Of a stretch of 64,000 nt of DNA, positions 16,375 through 24,427 are shown in pieces (position 1 is the stretch's first letter; each line of letters starts with the position of its first letter). Location of the stretch: contig NZ_JADPKT010000100.1 in the NCBI RefSeq assembly GCF_023074075.1, positions 159,582 to 223,581 on the forward strand. The letters are read 5' to 3'. Made by a program: the position numbers and the translations under genes. The notes under the pieces are model-generated. The model was not told the origin of the DNA. It worked only from the letters and a program-made list of their open reading frames with translations, and did no database searches. This stretch comes from Bradyrhizobium sp. 138. Its GTDB lineage: Bacteria; Pseudomonadota; Alphaproteobacteria; Rhizobiales; Xanthobacteraceae.

Positions 16375-17952
16375 TCAATTCACCCGTCGGTCCTTCCCGA
16401 CCCAATACGGCTCCCGCAGCTGCCGCCGCAAAATCTTGCCGCTCGGATTCCTCGGCAGCGCCGGCAAAAACTCCACGCTCTTCGGCGTCTTGTAGCCGGC
16501 GATGCGCGTCCGGGTGAAGTTGATGATGTCGGTGGCGCTCGCTTCCTTGCCCGGCTTCATCACCACGACGGCCTTCACCGCCTCGCCCCATTTGTCATCG
16601 GGCACGCCGATCACGGCAGCTTCCGCGACATCAGGGTGATCGCACAGCGCGCTCTCGACCTCGGCGGGGTAGATGTTCTCGCCGCCGGAGATGATCATGT
16701 CCTTGATGCGGTCGTGGATGTAGAGGTAGCCGTCCTCGTCCATGTAGCCGGCATCACCGGTGCGCAGCCAGCCGTCGCTGCGCAGCGTCGCGGCGGTCGC
16801 CTCCGGCAAATTCCAGTAGCCCGCCATGTTGGAGCCCGAGCGCGTCGCGATCTCGCCGACCTGCCGCGGCGGCAGCTTCTTGCCGTTGGCGTCCAGAATC
16901 GCGAGTTCGATGCCCGGCAGCGCTTTGCCCGCCGAGCGCATCCGCTCCAGCCCCTCGACGTGGTCCTCCGGCGGCAGCGCGACGATGGTGCCGGTGGTCT
17001 CGGTCATCCCGTAGAGCTGCACGAAGCCGCATTTGAAGACTTCGATGCACTCCTTCAGCAGCGCGGCCGGAATCGGCGAGGCGCCGTACAGCATGTATTT
17101 CAGCCGCGAGAAATCGACCGTCTTCGCGCGCGGCTGCCGCACCACGAATTGCATCGCCGCCGGCACCATGAACAGCTTTGTGATCCCCGACTGCTCGAAG
17201 AAATCCAGCACCTTGGTCGGATCGAACTCGCGGGCGATCACGCCGCGGGCGCCGTGATAGAGCCCGATCACGCCCCAGCCCGAGCCGCCGATATGGAAGA
17301 CCGGCATGGCCACCAGCGACACATCGTCGGTCGACCACCGGTTCCACTCCGGCTTGTCCTCGGCATTGCCTGACTGCACCAAATTGAGGAAGTTGGCATG
17401 CGACAGCATCGCACCCTTCGGCTTGCCCGTGGTGCCGGATGTGTAGAGCTGGATCGCGATGTCGCGGCTAGCGATCGGCACCTTCGGATCGTCGCCGCTC
17501 TGCGCGTCGCGCCAGGCCGAAAAATCCTGCCATTCCGGCGCGCCGCCCTCGGTGGTGATGATCGTGCGCAGGCTTGGCAGCTGGGCCTTGATCTGTCGGA
17601 CTTGTGCGATGAACTCCGGTCCCACAAACAGCACCGGCGCCTTGCAATCTTCCACGATGAACGCAACCTCGGGCCCGGCCAGCCGCCAGTTCACCGGCGC
17701 CATCACCACGCCGGCCTTCATGGCGCCCATCAGCAGCTCGAAATAGATATCGCTGTTCTTGCCGAGGTAGGCGATGCGGTCGCCTTTCTTCACGCCCATT
17801 GCGAGAAGCTCATTGGCGACCTTGTTGGTTTCGATGTCGAATTGGGCAAAGCTGGTAAGGCGGCCCTCGAACTCATACGCGATGGCATCGCCGCGGCTCT
17901 TCGCGCGCTCGCGCACCATCTCGGCGAGAGTTGCCAATGGCTGTGTGGACAT
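16375..17952 (-). CDS. Fatty-acid/acyl-CoA ligase (AMP-forming)
   Basis: 525 residues from the ATG at 17952 (GGGAGAAAC site). ANL superfamily motifs are clear: P-loop-like YTSGTTGKPKGAMLSH (A3, about 172-187), LYGMTETTG (A5, about 295-303), TGDAGYMDEDGYLYIHDR (A7-A8, about 401-418), KDMIISGGENIYPAEVE (A8, about 420-436) and the catalytic lysine in NPSGKILRRQLR near the C-terminus. It activates a carboxylic acid to an acyl-adenylate and then the CoA thioester. Chain length cannot be read from the sequence. The SDR gene at 18083 lies 130 bases upstream on the same strand, with a short hairpin between. Confidence 0.9.
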   Translation of the reverse strand: MSTQPLATLAEMVRERAKSRGDAIAYEFEGRLTSFAQFDIETNKVANELLAMGVKKGDRIAYLGKNSDIYFELLMGAMKAGVVMAPVNWRLAGPEVAFIVEDCKAPVLFVGPEFIAQVRQIKAQLPSLRTIITTEGGAPEWQDFSAWRDAQSGDDPKVPIASRDIAIQLYTSGTTGKPKGAMLSHANFLNLVQSGNAEDKPEWNRWSTDDVSLVAMPVFHIGGSGWGVIGLYHGARGVIAREFDPTKVLDFFEQSGITKLFMVPAAMQFVVRQPRAKTVDFSRLKYMLYGASPIPAALLKECIEVFKCGFVQLYGMTETTGTIVALPPEDHVEGLERMRSAGKALPGIELAILDANGKKLPPRQVGEIATRSGSNMAGYWNLPEATAATLRSDGWLRTGDAGYMDEDGYLYIHDRIKDMIISGGENIYPAEVESALCDHPDVAEAAVIGVPDDKWGEAVKAVVVMKPGKEASATDIINFTRTRIAGYKTPKSVEFLPALPRNPSGKILRRQLREPYWVGKDRRVN

Positions 17953-18044
17953 GTTTCTCCCGTGGCGTCTTGTTTTTATGCCTGGGAGTGTGGCGTCATC
18001 CGCGGGTGAAGACAAGATGGGGAGGGCAGCCGCAGTTTCGTGTT

Positions 18045-18068
18045 CCGGACGCGCTGCGCAGCGTCCGG
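18045..18068. repeat. Short CCGGACGC hairpin element
   Basis: CCGGACGC and GCGTCCGG form 8-base perfect arms around an 8-base loop. It lies 14 bases downstream of the SDR stop (minus strand) and before the ligase start. Related CCCGGACGC sequences occur at 29649 and 49431, so this is probably a truncated member of a dispersed family. It may act as a weak terminator or mRNA 3'-end stabiliser. Confidence 0.6.
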
Positions 18069-18082
18069 GGCACGAGAGAGTG

Positions 18083-18955
18083 CTATCCCCGCTTCGCCCG
18101 GTCCTTCTCGTTCTGCGCCATGATGCTCTCGCGCGCGGTCTTCCAGTCGTTGTCGCTCCAGTCGCGGAGCTGGTAGAAATTGCCGCCCATGGCGAGGGCC
18201 TGCGCACCGTCCATCGCGATGGTCTCGCCGCTGATCCAGTCGCAGCCGCCGGAGATCAGGAACACCGCAAGGTTCTGCAATTCCTCCATGGTGCCGACGC
18301 GGCCCATCGGGTTCATCGCCTTGGTGCGTGCGCCGGCCTCGTCGCCGGGCTTGATGCGCTTGCTCATGCCTTCGGTCGGGATTTCGCCGGGCGCGATGGT
18401 GTTGAGGCGGATGCCGTAGCGGCCCCATTCGGCCGCGAGCGACATGGTCATGGCGTGGATCGCCGACTTGCTCATCGCGGACGGCACGACGTAAGGCGAG
18501 CCGTTGCGCACCCAGGTCGTGGTGATCGACACCACGTTGCCGGGCTGCTTCAGCGCGATCCAGCGCTTGCCGATCGCCTGGGTCACGTAGAACGTGCCGT
18601 GCATGACGATGTTGGCGACGGCATCGAAGCCGCGCGGCGACAGCTCCTCGCTGCGCGAGATGAAATTGCCGGCGGCGTTGTTGATGAGATCGGTCAGCGG
18701 CGCGTCGCGGAAGATGGTCTCCACCATCTCCTCGACCGCGAGCGCGTTGCGGATGTCGACGCCGTGGCTGGTGACGCGGCCGCCATACTCGGCCATCAGC
18801 TCGGTCGCGGTTTCGTCGCACACGATCTTGCGGCGGCCGCAGATGTGCACTTCGGCGCCGAGCTGGAGGAAGCGCGCCGCCATCGATTTGCCGAGGCCGG
18901 TGCCGCCGCCGGTCACCAGGATGCGCCGTCCGGCCAGAAGATTTTCCTTGAACAT
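18083..18955 (-). CDS. SDR of the 2,4-dienoyl-CoA reductase type
   Basis: 290 residues, start at 18955 with GGGAGAAACAGCG upstream. The cofactor motif is TGGGTGLGKS (about 15-24); RRKIV after the second strand suggests NADPH. The classical YxxxK is replaced by SAMSK (Ser where Tyr is usual) with a separate Tyr just before (SPYVVPSAMSK). That is the active-site arrangement known for DECR-family 2,4-dienoyl-CoA reductases. NNAAGNF and SGETIAMDGAQAL fit as well. It would remove dienes formed in beta-oxidation of unsaturated chains. It shares a divergent intergenic region, with an operator-like palindrome, with the crotonase gene at 19073. Confidence 0.85.
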   Translation of the reverse strand: MFKENLLAGRRILVTGGGTGLGKSMAARFLQLGAEVHICGRRKIVCDETATELMAEYGGRVTSHGVDIRNALAVEEMVETIFRDAPLTDLINNAAGNFISRSEELSPRGFDAVANIVMHGTFYVTQAIGKRWIALKQPGNVVSITTTWVRNGSPYVVPSAMSKSAIHAMTMSLAAEWGRYGIRLNTIAPGEIPTEGMSKRIKPGDEAGARTKAMNPMGRVGTMEELQNLAVFLISGGCDWISGETIAMDGAQALAMGGNFYQLRDWSDNDWKTARESIMAQNEKDRAKRG

Positions 18956-18986
18956 CGCTGTTTCTCCCGTACGGATTGTCAGTTAA

Positions 18987-19002
18987 TTGGTCGATTGACT
19001 AA
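18987..19002. promoter_or_regulatory. Operator-like imperfect palindrome between divergent SDR and crotonase genes
   Basis: TTGGTCGATTGACTAA matches its own reverse complement at 12 of 16 positions (form TTrGTCrATyGACyAA). It sits 32 bases from the SDR start and 71 from the crotonase start. The size and symmetry suit a TetR-type repressor, common for beta-oxidation genes, but no such regulator gene is in the window. Confidence 0.45.
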
Positions 19003-19072
19003 ATCCGGCCGCCGGCGTCCTGTAAAGCGGCACTGAACAAGAACAGGCAAGAACTTAGGGGAGAATTCGTCC

Positions 19073-19882
19073 ATGGAAGAGCGCGTCTCGATCTCGATCT
19101 CGGAAGGCGTCGCCGACGTGCGCCTGGTGCGTGCGGACAAGATGAATGCGCTCGATCAGGCCATGTTCGAGGCTCTTGTCGCCGCAACCGACCGGCTTTC
19201 GAAGGAAAAAGGCGTGCGCGTCGTCGTGCTGTCCGGCGAGGGGCGCGCCTTCTGCGCCGGGCTCGACATGGGGCGTTTTGCCGCCATGAAGGAGAAGGGT
19301 GGCAACGGAATTCCGGGTGGCGAAAATCGCGACCTCACCAAGCGGACGCACGGCCAGGCCAATTTTCCGCAACAGGCGGTGTGGGGCTGGCGTCAGCTGC
19401 CGGTGCCTGTCATCGCGGCGGTGCACGGCGTTGCCTTCGGCGGCGGTTTCCAGCTCTCGCTCGGCGCCGACATGCGGTTTCTCTCTCCCGATGCGCGGAT
19501 GTCGGTGATGGAGATCAAATGGGGCCTCGTCCCTGACATGGCGGGCACGCCGATCCTGGCTTCGCTCGTGCGCGACGATATCTTGCGTGATCTCACTTAC
19601 ACCGGCCGCATCTTCTCCGCGCAGGAGGCGATGAGTTACGGCCTCGCCACGCGCATCTGCGACGACCCGCGTGCCGCGGCGCTGGAAGTCGCGCGCGAGA
19701 TCGCCGGCAAGAGCCCCGATGCGATCCGCGCGGCGAAACGCCTGCTCAACAATCTCTCGGTCGATCCGGGTCCGGCGCTGCTCGCGGAATCGGTCGAGCA
19801 GCAGAAGCTGATCGGTAGCGCCAATCAGACCGAAGCTGTGCGCGCCAATCTGGAAAAGCGCGCGGCGAAATTTGTGGATTAA
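19073..19882 (+). CDS. Crotonase/enoyl-CoA hydratase family protein
   Basis: 269 residues, ATG at 19073 with AGGGGAG upstream. GEGRAFCAGLDMGRF (about 60-74) and HGVAFGGGFQLSLGADMRF (about 117-135) form the oxyanion hole. The segment MSVMEIKWGLVPDMAGTPIL has Glu at the position used by hydratases or isomerases and Asp in the second. The protein resembles the EchA18-like crotonase group seen in acyl-CoA gene clusters. An acyl-CoA ligase gene follows on the same strand after a 127-base gap holding one repeat. Confidence 0.87.
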   Translation: MEERVSISISEGVADVRLVRADKMNALDQAMFEALVAATDRLSKEKGVRVVVLSGEGRAFCAGLDMGRFAAMKEKGGNGIPGGENRDLTKRTHGQANFPQQAVWGWRQLPVPVIAAVHGVAFGGGFQLSLGADMRFLSPDARMSVMEIKWGLVPDMAGTPILASLVRDDILRDLTYTGRIFSAQEAMSYGLATRICDDPRAAALEVAREIAGKSPDAIRAAKRLLNNLSVDPGPALLAESVEQQKLIGSANQTEAVRANLEKRAAKFVD

Positions 19883-19886
19883 CACG

Positions 19887-19984
19887 GTCCTCATCCCGAG
19901 GAGCCGCGTAGCGGCGTCTCGAGGGATAGGCCACGGGCTCTCATGGTTCGAGACGACGCTTCGCGCCTCCTCACCATGAGGGTC
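19887..19984. repeat. Dispersed inverted repeat (CCTCATCCCGAGG...ACCATGAGG)
   Basis: Left half CCTCATCCCGAGGAGCC...GTCTCGAGGGATAGG and right half CTCATGGTTCGAGACG...CCTCACCATGAGGG each fold into a stem. It fills the gap between the crotonase and ligase genes. No other copy is in the window; I recognise the type from Bradyrhizobium intergenic regions. Confidence 0.7.
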
Positions 19985-20009
19985 AACCCCACCAAAAAGA
20001 AAAACAACA

Positions 20010-21554
20010 ATGAGCGAAACGTCTGACTTCCTCGGCATCGTCTCCGGCGACCGCCGCCGCATCCACACTGAGGTCGCAGCCCGCGCCGACCGCATCGCCT
20101 CCGGCCTCGCCAGGCTCGGCGTCAAGCCGGGCGATTGCGTCTGCATGCTGATGCGCAACGACATCGCCTTTCTGGAGGCGGCCTACGCCGCAATGCGCCT
20201 CGGTGCCTATGGTGTGCCCATCAACTGGCATTTCAAGCCGGAGGAGACCAGCTACATCCTTGAGGATACCGGCACGTCCGTGCTGATCGGACACGCCGAC
20301 ATGCTGCACGCCCTGCGCGATGCGATTCCGGAAGGCGTCACCGTGCTGAGCGTGCCGACGCCGCCGGAGATCCTGTCCAACTACAGGATTGATCCCGATC
20401 ATCTGAAGGCGCCAGACTTCGCGATCGATTTCGAATCCTGGCTCGCGCAGCACCAGCCCTATGACGGTCCGGTCGTGCCGCAGCCGATGAACATGATCTA
20501 CACCTCGGGGACGACAGGCCATCCCAAGGGCGTCCGCCGCAACGCGCCGACGCCGGAGCAGCAGGCGGCCGGCGAGCGCATGCGCGCGATGATCTATGGG
20601 CTCAAGCCCGGCGCCCGCGCGCTATTGCCGGGCCCGCTCTATCATTCCGCGCCGAACTCGTTCGGCATCCGCGCCGGCAAGCTCGGCGGCGCGCTGGTGC
20701 TGATGCCGCGCTTCGAGACCGAAGAATTCCTGCAAGCGATCGAGCGCTACAAAATCGACACCATCTTCATGGTGCCGACCATGTTCATACGCCTGATGAA
20801 GCTGCCGGAAGAGGTGCGCAGGAAGTATGACGTTTCCTCGCTCCGCCACGTCATCCACGCCGCCGCGCCATGCCCTGCGGATGTCAAGCGCGCCATGATC
20901 GAATGGTGGGGGCCGGTGATCTATGAATTCTACGGCTCGACCGAATCCAGCGCCGTCACCTTCGCGACCTCGGAGGATGCGCTGAGAAAGCCGGGCACCG
21001 TCGGCAAGATTTCGCCCGGCGCCGAGCTGCGCTTCCTCAGTGAAGATGGCCGCGTGCTGCCGGCCGGTGAGATCGGCGAGATCTATTCCCGCATGGCGGA
21101 GCTTGCCGATTTCACCTACCACAACAAGCCGGAGAAGCGCGCCGAGATCGACCGCGACGGCTTCATCACCTCCGGCGATGTCGGTTATATCGACGAGGAG
21201 GGCTACGTCTTCATCTGCGACCGCAAGCGCGACATGGTGATCTCGGGCGGCGTCAACATCTATCCGGCCGAGATCGAAGCGGTGCTGCACGCGCTGCCCG
21301 GCGTGCATGATTGCGCGGTGTTCGGCATCCCCGACGCCGAGTTCGGCGAGGCGCTGATGGCGGTGGTCGAGCCGCAAGCAGGCGTCGCGCTCGAGGCCGC
21401 CGACGTCCGCGCCGCGCTCAAGGCGCATCTGGCCGACTACAAGGTGCCCAAGCACATCGAAATCCGCGGCGGGTTGCCGCGAGAAGATTCCGGCAAGACC
21501 TTCAAGCGCCGTCTGCGCGACCCCTATTGGGAGCAGGCCGGGCGCAAAATCTGA
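20010..21554 (+). CDS. Acyl-CoA synthetase (AMP-forming), short-N-terminus type
   Basis: 514 residues. ANL motifs: IYTSGTTGHPKGVRRNAPTP (A3, about 162-181), EFYGSTESSAVTF (A5, about 308-320), SGDVGYIDEEGYVFICDRK (A7, about 388-406), RDMVISGGVNIYPAEIEAV and the catalytic Lys in REDSGKTFKRRLRDP. It begins directly with a compressed N-terminal segment containing the HTEVAARADRIASGL helix. Such 510-residue ligases are commonly annotated with broad substrate use in Bradyrhizobium and Mycobacterium. It probably works with the preceding crotonase, but the acid substrate is unknown. Confidence 0.9.
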   Translation: MSETSDFLGIVSGDRRRIHTEVAARADRIASGLARLGVKPGDCVCMLMRNDIAFLEAAYAAMRLGAYGVPINWHFKPEETSYILEDTGTSVLIGHADMLHALRDAIPEGVTVLSVPTPPEILSNYRIDPDHLKAPDFAIDFESWLAQHQPYDGPVVPQPMNMIYTSGTTGHPKGVRRNAPTPEQQAAGERMRAMIYGLKPGARALLPGPLYHSAPNSFGIRAGKLGGALVLMPRFETEEFLQAIERYKIDTIFMVPTMFIRLMKLPEEVRRKYDVSSLRHVIHAAAPCPADVKRAMIEWWGPVIYEFYGSTESSAVTFATSEDALRKPGTVGKISPGAELRFLSEDGRVLPAGEIGEIYSRMAELADFTYHNKPEKRAEIDRDGFITSGDVGYIDEEGYVFICDRKRDMVISGGVNIYPAEIEAVLHALPGVHDCAVFGIPDAEFGEALMAVVEPQAGVALEAADVRAALKAHLADYKVPKHIEIRGGLPREDSGKTFKRRLRDPYWEQAGRKI

Positions 21555-21560
21555 CAGTGC

Positions 21561-21650
21561 CGTAGGGTGGGCAAAGCGAAGCGTGCCCACCAAATTTCGC
21601 TTACGAAGACAGATCGTGGGTACGGCGCAAAGCGCCTTTGCCCACCCTAA
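21561..21650. repeat. REPIN-like palindromic repeat, GGTGGGC subtype
   Basis: CGTAGGGTGGGCAAAGCGAAGCGTGCCCACC at the left and CCTTTGCCCACCCTAA at the right, 7 bases after the ligase stop codon. Confidence 0.85.
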
Positions 21651-21714
21651 GCCGCCTTCGCAGAGACAGATTTCGTGCCTATATGAACGGGGTCACTGAC
21701 TTCCGGATCATCCC

Positions 21715-22119
21715 ATGGCTCCCGTATCCATCATTCTCAACATCCTCTGGATCCTCATCGGCGGCGCCTGGATGGCGTTCGGCTGGCTGATTGCTGCGGT
21801 CATCATGGCCGTCACCATCATCGGCCTGCCCTGGGCGCGGGCGGCGTTCAACATCGCCGTCTACACGCTGCTGCCGTTCGGCTCGCGGGCGGTGAACCGC
21901 TACGACGTCACGGGGATGAGTGATATCGGCACCGGTCCGCTCGGGCTGATCGGCAACATCATCTGGTTCGTGCTGGCCGGCTGGTGGCTGGCGCTTGGCC
22001 ACCTCGTGACGGCGGTGGTGCTTGCCGTGACCATCATCGGCCTTCCCTTCGCCTGGGCGCATCTCAAGCTCGCGGGCATCGCGCTCTGGCCGATCGGCAA
22101 GGTGATCGTGCCGGCTTGA
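21715..22119 (+). CDS. yccF: YccF domain inner-membrane protein
   Basis: 134 residues with two copies of the YccF repeat, each a pair of hydrophobic helices: NILWILIGGAWMAFGWLIA then VTIIGLPWARA, and again NIIWFVLAGWWLALGHLVT then VTIIGLPFAWA. The LPFG and LWPIGK sequences after each repeat are also family hallmarks. Four membrane helices are predicted. Function is unknown beyond being a conserved small membrane protein. It is the last gene before the repeat-punctuated accessory stretch. Confidence 0.88.
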   Translation: MAPVSIILNILWILIGGAWMAFGWLIAAVIMAVTIIGLPWARAAFNIAVYTLLPFGSRAVNRYDVTGMSDIGTGPLGLIGNIIWFVLAGWWLALGHLVTAVVLAVTIIGLPFAWAHLKLAGIALWPIGKVIVPA

Positions 22120-22143
22120 GGCTCGAAGTCGTCGTTCGTAGTT

Positions 22144-22228
22144 CGTAGGATGGGTAGAGCGAAGCGAAACCCATCAAGCCCCACTGACGAAGCAGATGGG
22201 TTTCGCAAGGGCTCAACCAGCCTATGCG
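22144..22228. repeat. REPIN-like repeat, GATGGGT subtype, copy 1
   Basis: CGTAGGATGGGTAGAGCGAAGCG ... GATGGGTTTCGCAAGGGCTC then a degenerate right end (CAGCCTATGCG instead of CCATCCTACG). Inner GATGGGT/ACCCATC stems. First of five copies of this subtype. Confidence 0.85.
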
Positions 22229-22389
22229 CTTGATCCTAATTGGCGCTTGGGGCCCAGCGGTGACTTTGGAGGTGCAGGTGCCACTGCCCATCGTCCGAAC
22301 CCGTAAGAGCCCTCTGTACAAGGCCATTTCTTGCGACAAAGATTGGCGCAGCTTGCGTGATCGTTTCGTCGTCTTCGGGGAGCCGGTAT

Positions 22390-23364
22390 ATGCTGCGGCG
22401 CAACTTCATTCGAATGTTGGGCAGTACGGTTTTGATCTGGCCCGCTCTGGCAACGGGCCAGACCAAGAAAAAAATTTGGCGTGTCGCTTATCTCTATCCA
22501 GGCTCTCTCGCGAACCCGGCTGATCATGCGGTATTCGATGTTTTTCGCGCGGAGATGAAGCGACTTGGCTATCTCGAAGGTCAGAATCTCGTCATCGACG
22601 ATCGGAGCGCAGAGGGAAAGCTTGAACGTTTGCCTGCGTTCTTGACCGAGTTGATTGGTCTAAATCCCGACGTCATCGTTGCCATCACGACTCCGGCCAT
22701 TGCCGCAGCTCAACGCGCAACGGCGACCATACCGATTATCATGGCCCCAGCGACGGACCCCATTGGATCGGGCTTCATCAAGAGCTTCTCCCATCCGGGC
22801 GCAAATATTACCGGCATGGCTAACATGATGGGTGATTCAGTCGGCAAGGCCGTCGAACTCCTCCACACGATCGTTCCATCGGCTAAGCGCATTGCCGTGT
22901 TGACTTCCAACAATCCGACGCATCCTGAACAGTACCAATTGGCCAAAATTGCCGCCAATACTCTGGGACTATCGGCGGTTCAGGTGGCTGCTCCGACGCC
23001 CGACGATCTTGAGGCGGCTTTTGAGACAATGAAGCAGGAAAGCTGCGAGGCCCTCTTGGTGCTCGGGGATGTCACGCGACCAACCATTCCAGGCTTGGCT
23101 GCGAAGATAAAACTGCCGGCAGTCTACCAATCGGGCCCATTCATGCCTCTGGGCGCGCTGGCGAGTTACCATCCCAAGATCGAGGAGATCTACGTGAAGG
23201 TGGCGCAGTACGTCGACCGGATCTTCAAAGGGGCCAACCCGGCCGATTACCCAGTCGAACAGCCGGTGGTTTTCGAGCTTGGCGTCAATCTGAAAACGGC
23301 CGCAGCGCTTGGCGTTACGATTCCGGACAGTGTCTTGGCGCGGGCCGATCGCATCATTGAGTAG
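22390..23364 (+). CDS. ABC transporter substrate-binding protein (PF04392 family), orphan
   Basis: 324 residues from the ATG at 22390 (GGGGAG site). The N-terminus MLRRNFIRMLGSTVLIWPALATGQ is an export signal with an RRNF twin-arginine-like start and hydrophobic core. The mature part is a type 1 periplasmic-binding fold of the TrpX/YtfQ-like PF04392 family: RVAYLYPGS, RAEMKRLGYLEGQNLVIDDR, PDVIVAITTPAIAAAQRAT, IPIIMAPATDPIGSGFI and HPGANITG. Such proteins are abundant in Bradyrhizobium as solitary genes. No permease or ATPase gene is adjacent. The base composition seems less GC-rich than surrounding genes, and dispersed repeats lie on both sides, consistent with lateral acquisition. Confidence 0.87.
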   Translation: MLRRNFIRMLGSTVLIWPALATGQTKKKIWRVAYLYPGSLANPADHAVFDVFRAEMKRLGYLEGQNLVIDDRSAEGKLERLPAFLTELIGLNPDVIVAITTPAIAAAQRATATIPIIMAPATDPIGSGFIKSFSHPGANITGMANMMGDSVGKAVELLHTIVPSAKRIAVLTSNNPTHPEQYQLAKIAANTLGLSAVQVAAPTPDDLEAAFETMKQESCEALLVLGDVTRPTIPGLAAKIKLPAVYQSGPFMPLGALASYHPKIEEIYVKVAQYVDRIFKGANPADYPVEQPVVFELGVNLKTAAALGVTIPDSVLARADRIIE

Positions 23365-23462
23365 ACGCGGAGCATTTCCGGTCCCGGCCCGAAGCTGCCC
23401 CAGCTGAGCGCGGAGCAAGGGACTGCATTCAAGGCGAGAACGGACAATTGCTGGCTTAGTTC

Positions 23463-23546
23463 GTAGGATGGGTAGAGCGAAGCGAAACCCATCAAAGCCC
23501 CACTGACGAAGCAGATGGTTTTTGCAAAGGCTCAACCCATCCTACG
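23463..23546. repeat. REPIN-like repeat, GATGGGT subtype, copy 2
   Basis: CGTAGGATGGGTAGAGCG ... GGCTCAACCCATCCTACG. It lies between the substrate-binding gene and the broken glyoxalase-fold gene. Confidence 0.87.
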
Positions 23547-23600
23547 CGCGCTGAAGGGCACGACGTCCTCCACCCTTATCGACCTCAAAAGGAGAGAAGG

Positions 23601-24004
23601 ATGCTAGGGAAAGCGAAGGTGGCCACCCGTCTTCCAGCCAAGGATCTGGACCGGGCGCGGACGTTCTATTCCGAGAAACTCGGGCTCGACCCGGTCGAGC
23701 AGCGCGAGGGTGGACTGCGCTACGTCTGCGCGAATGGCGAGTTTGCAATTTTCATCTCGGCCGGCGTGCAATCCGGCACGCATACGCAGATGGCTGGGAA
23801 GTCGAGGACATCGAGGCAACGGTGCGGGAGCTTCGCGCGCGCGGAGTCAAGTTCGAGGAATACGACCTGCCGGGCCTGAAGACCGTGAACGGGATCGCCG
23901 ACATCGCCGGGAATTATGCAAGCAAGGGCGTCGGCGAGAGAGGCGCATGGTTCCGCGACAGCGAAGGCAACCTGCTTGGAATCGGGCAACCTGTTCGAGC
24001 CTGA
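23601..24004 (+). pseudogene. VOC (glyoxalase-fold) protein gene with a single-base frameshift
   Basis: The start MLGKAKVATRLPAKDLDRAR at 23601 follows a strong AGGAGAGAAGG site. The domain reads well to SGTHTQM (about codon 64, ending at base 23792), then continues in the +2 frame as GWEVEDIEATVRELRARG to the stop at 24004. A single G missing in ATGGGCTGG (observed ATGGCTGG) explains this. Restored, the protein would be 134 residues with both VOC modules and the end DSEGNLLGIGQ. In the current sequence, translation from the start ends at 23879 after an unrelated tail. Either a recent null mutation or a sequencing error; programmed frameshifting is unlikely because no slippery heptamer is visible. 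Confidence 0.8.
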
Positions 24005-24009
24005 CAGGG

Positions 24010-24097
24010 CGTAGGATGGGTAGAGCGCAGCGAACCCATCATTCTCTCCGCCGATCACGAAATTGATGGGTTTCGCAAGAGCTCAACCCATCCTACG
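24010..24097. repeat. REPIN-like repeat, GATGGGT subtype, copy 3
   Basis: CGTAGGATGGGTAGAGCG ... GAGCTCAACCCATCCTACG, starting 6 bases after the end of the broken VOC gene and ahead of the toxin-antitoxin promoter. Confidence 0.87.
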
Positions 24098-24127
24098 CGC
24101 TAACGCCCTCCGCCCGGCCATCACCTC

Positions 24128-24164
24128 TTGCTTGTCCATACAGATGCATTATATTGTCCATACA
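24128..24164 (+). promoter_or_regulatory. Promoter and direct-repeat operator of the toxin-antitoxin pair
   Basis: A -35-like TTGCTT (24128-24133) and -10-like TATATT (24150-24155) are 16 bases apart. Two identical 11-base boxes TTGTCCATACA (24132-24142 and 24154-24164) overlap the two promoter elements. They are 22 bases apart, two helical turns, so a protein could bind both on one face. This fits autoregulation by the antitoxin or toxin-antitoxin complex. Confidence 0.6.
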
Positions 24165-24183
24165 ACTATTCTGGGCGCCAGTC

Positions 24184-24426
24184 ATGTCAACATTCAGTGT
24201 TCGCGATCCTCGCGCAGCTCAGCTTGCCCGGAAGCTCGCAAAGCTGAGGGGGAGCACGATGACGGAGGCGGTCATTACGGCCCTCGAGAACGAGGTGAAG
24301 CGTGAGCGCGACACTGCTCGCCTGGCCGATCGCTATGCTGCGATTGCTGGGGACCTCGCCGCCAAGGCCGGTCCTAACCCGCGCGAGATGACCAAGGACG
24401 ACATCGACGAGATGTGGGGACATTAG
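24184..24426 (+). CDS. vapB: Type II antitoxin, VapB-like (ribbon-helix-helix)
   Basis: 80 residues from the ATG at 24184. The N-terminus STFSVRDPRAAQLARKLAKLRGSTMTEAVITALENEV has the beta-strand plus two helices of a short ribbon-helix-helix or PSK-type transcription factor domain (about residues 2-38). The charged C-terminal half (PREMTKDDIDEMWGH) is the likely toxin-neutralising tail. The stop is separated by one base from the PIN toxin start, the usual antitoxin-first arrangement. A start at 24154 would lie inside the operator boxes and is rejected. Confidence 0.85.
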   Translation: MSTFSVRDPRAAQLARKLAKLRGSTMTEAVITALENEVKRERDTARLADRYAAIAGDLAAKAGPNPREMTKDDIDEMWGH

Positions 24427-24427
24427 G

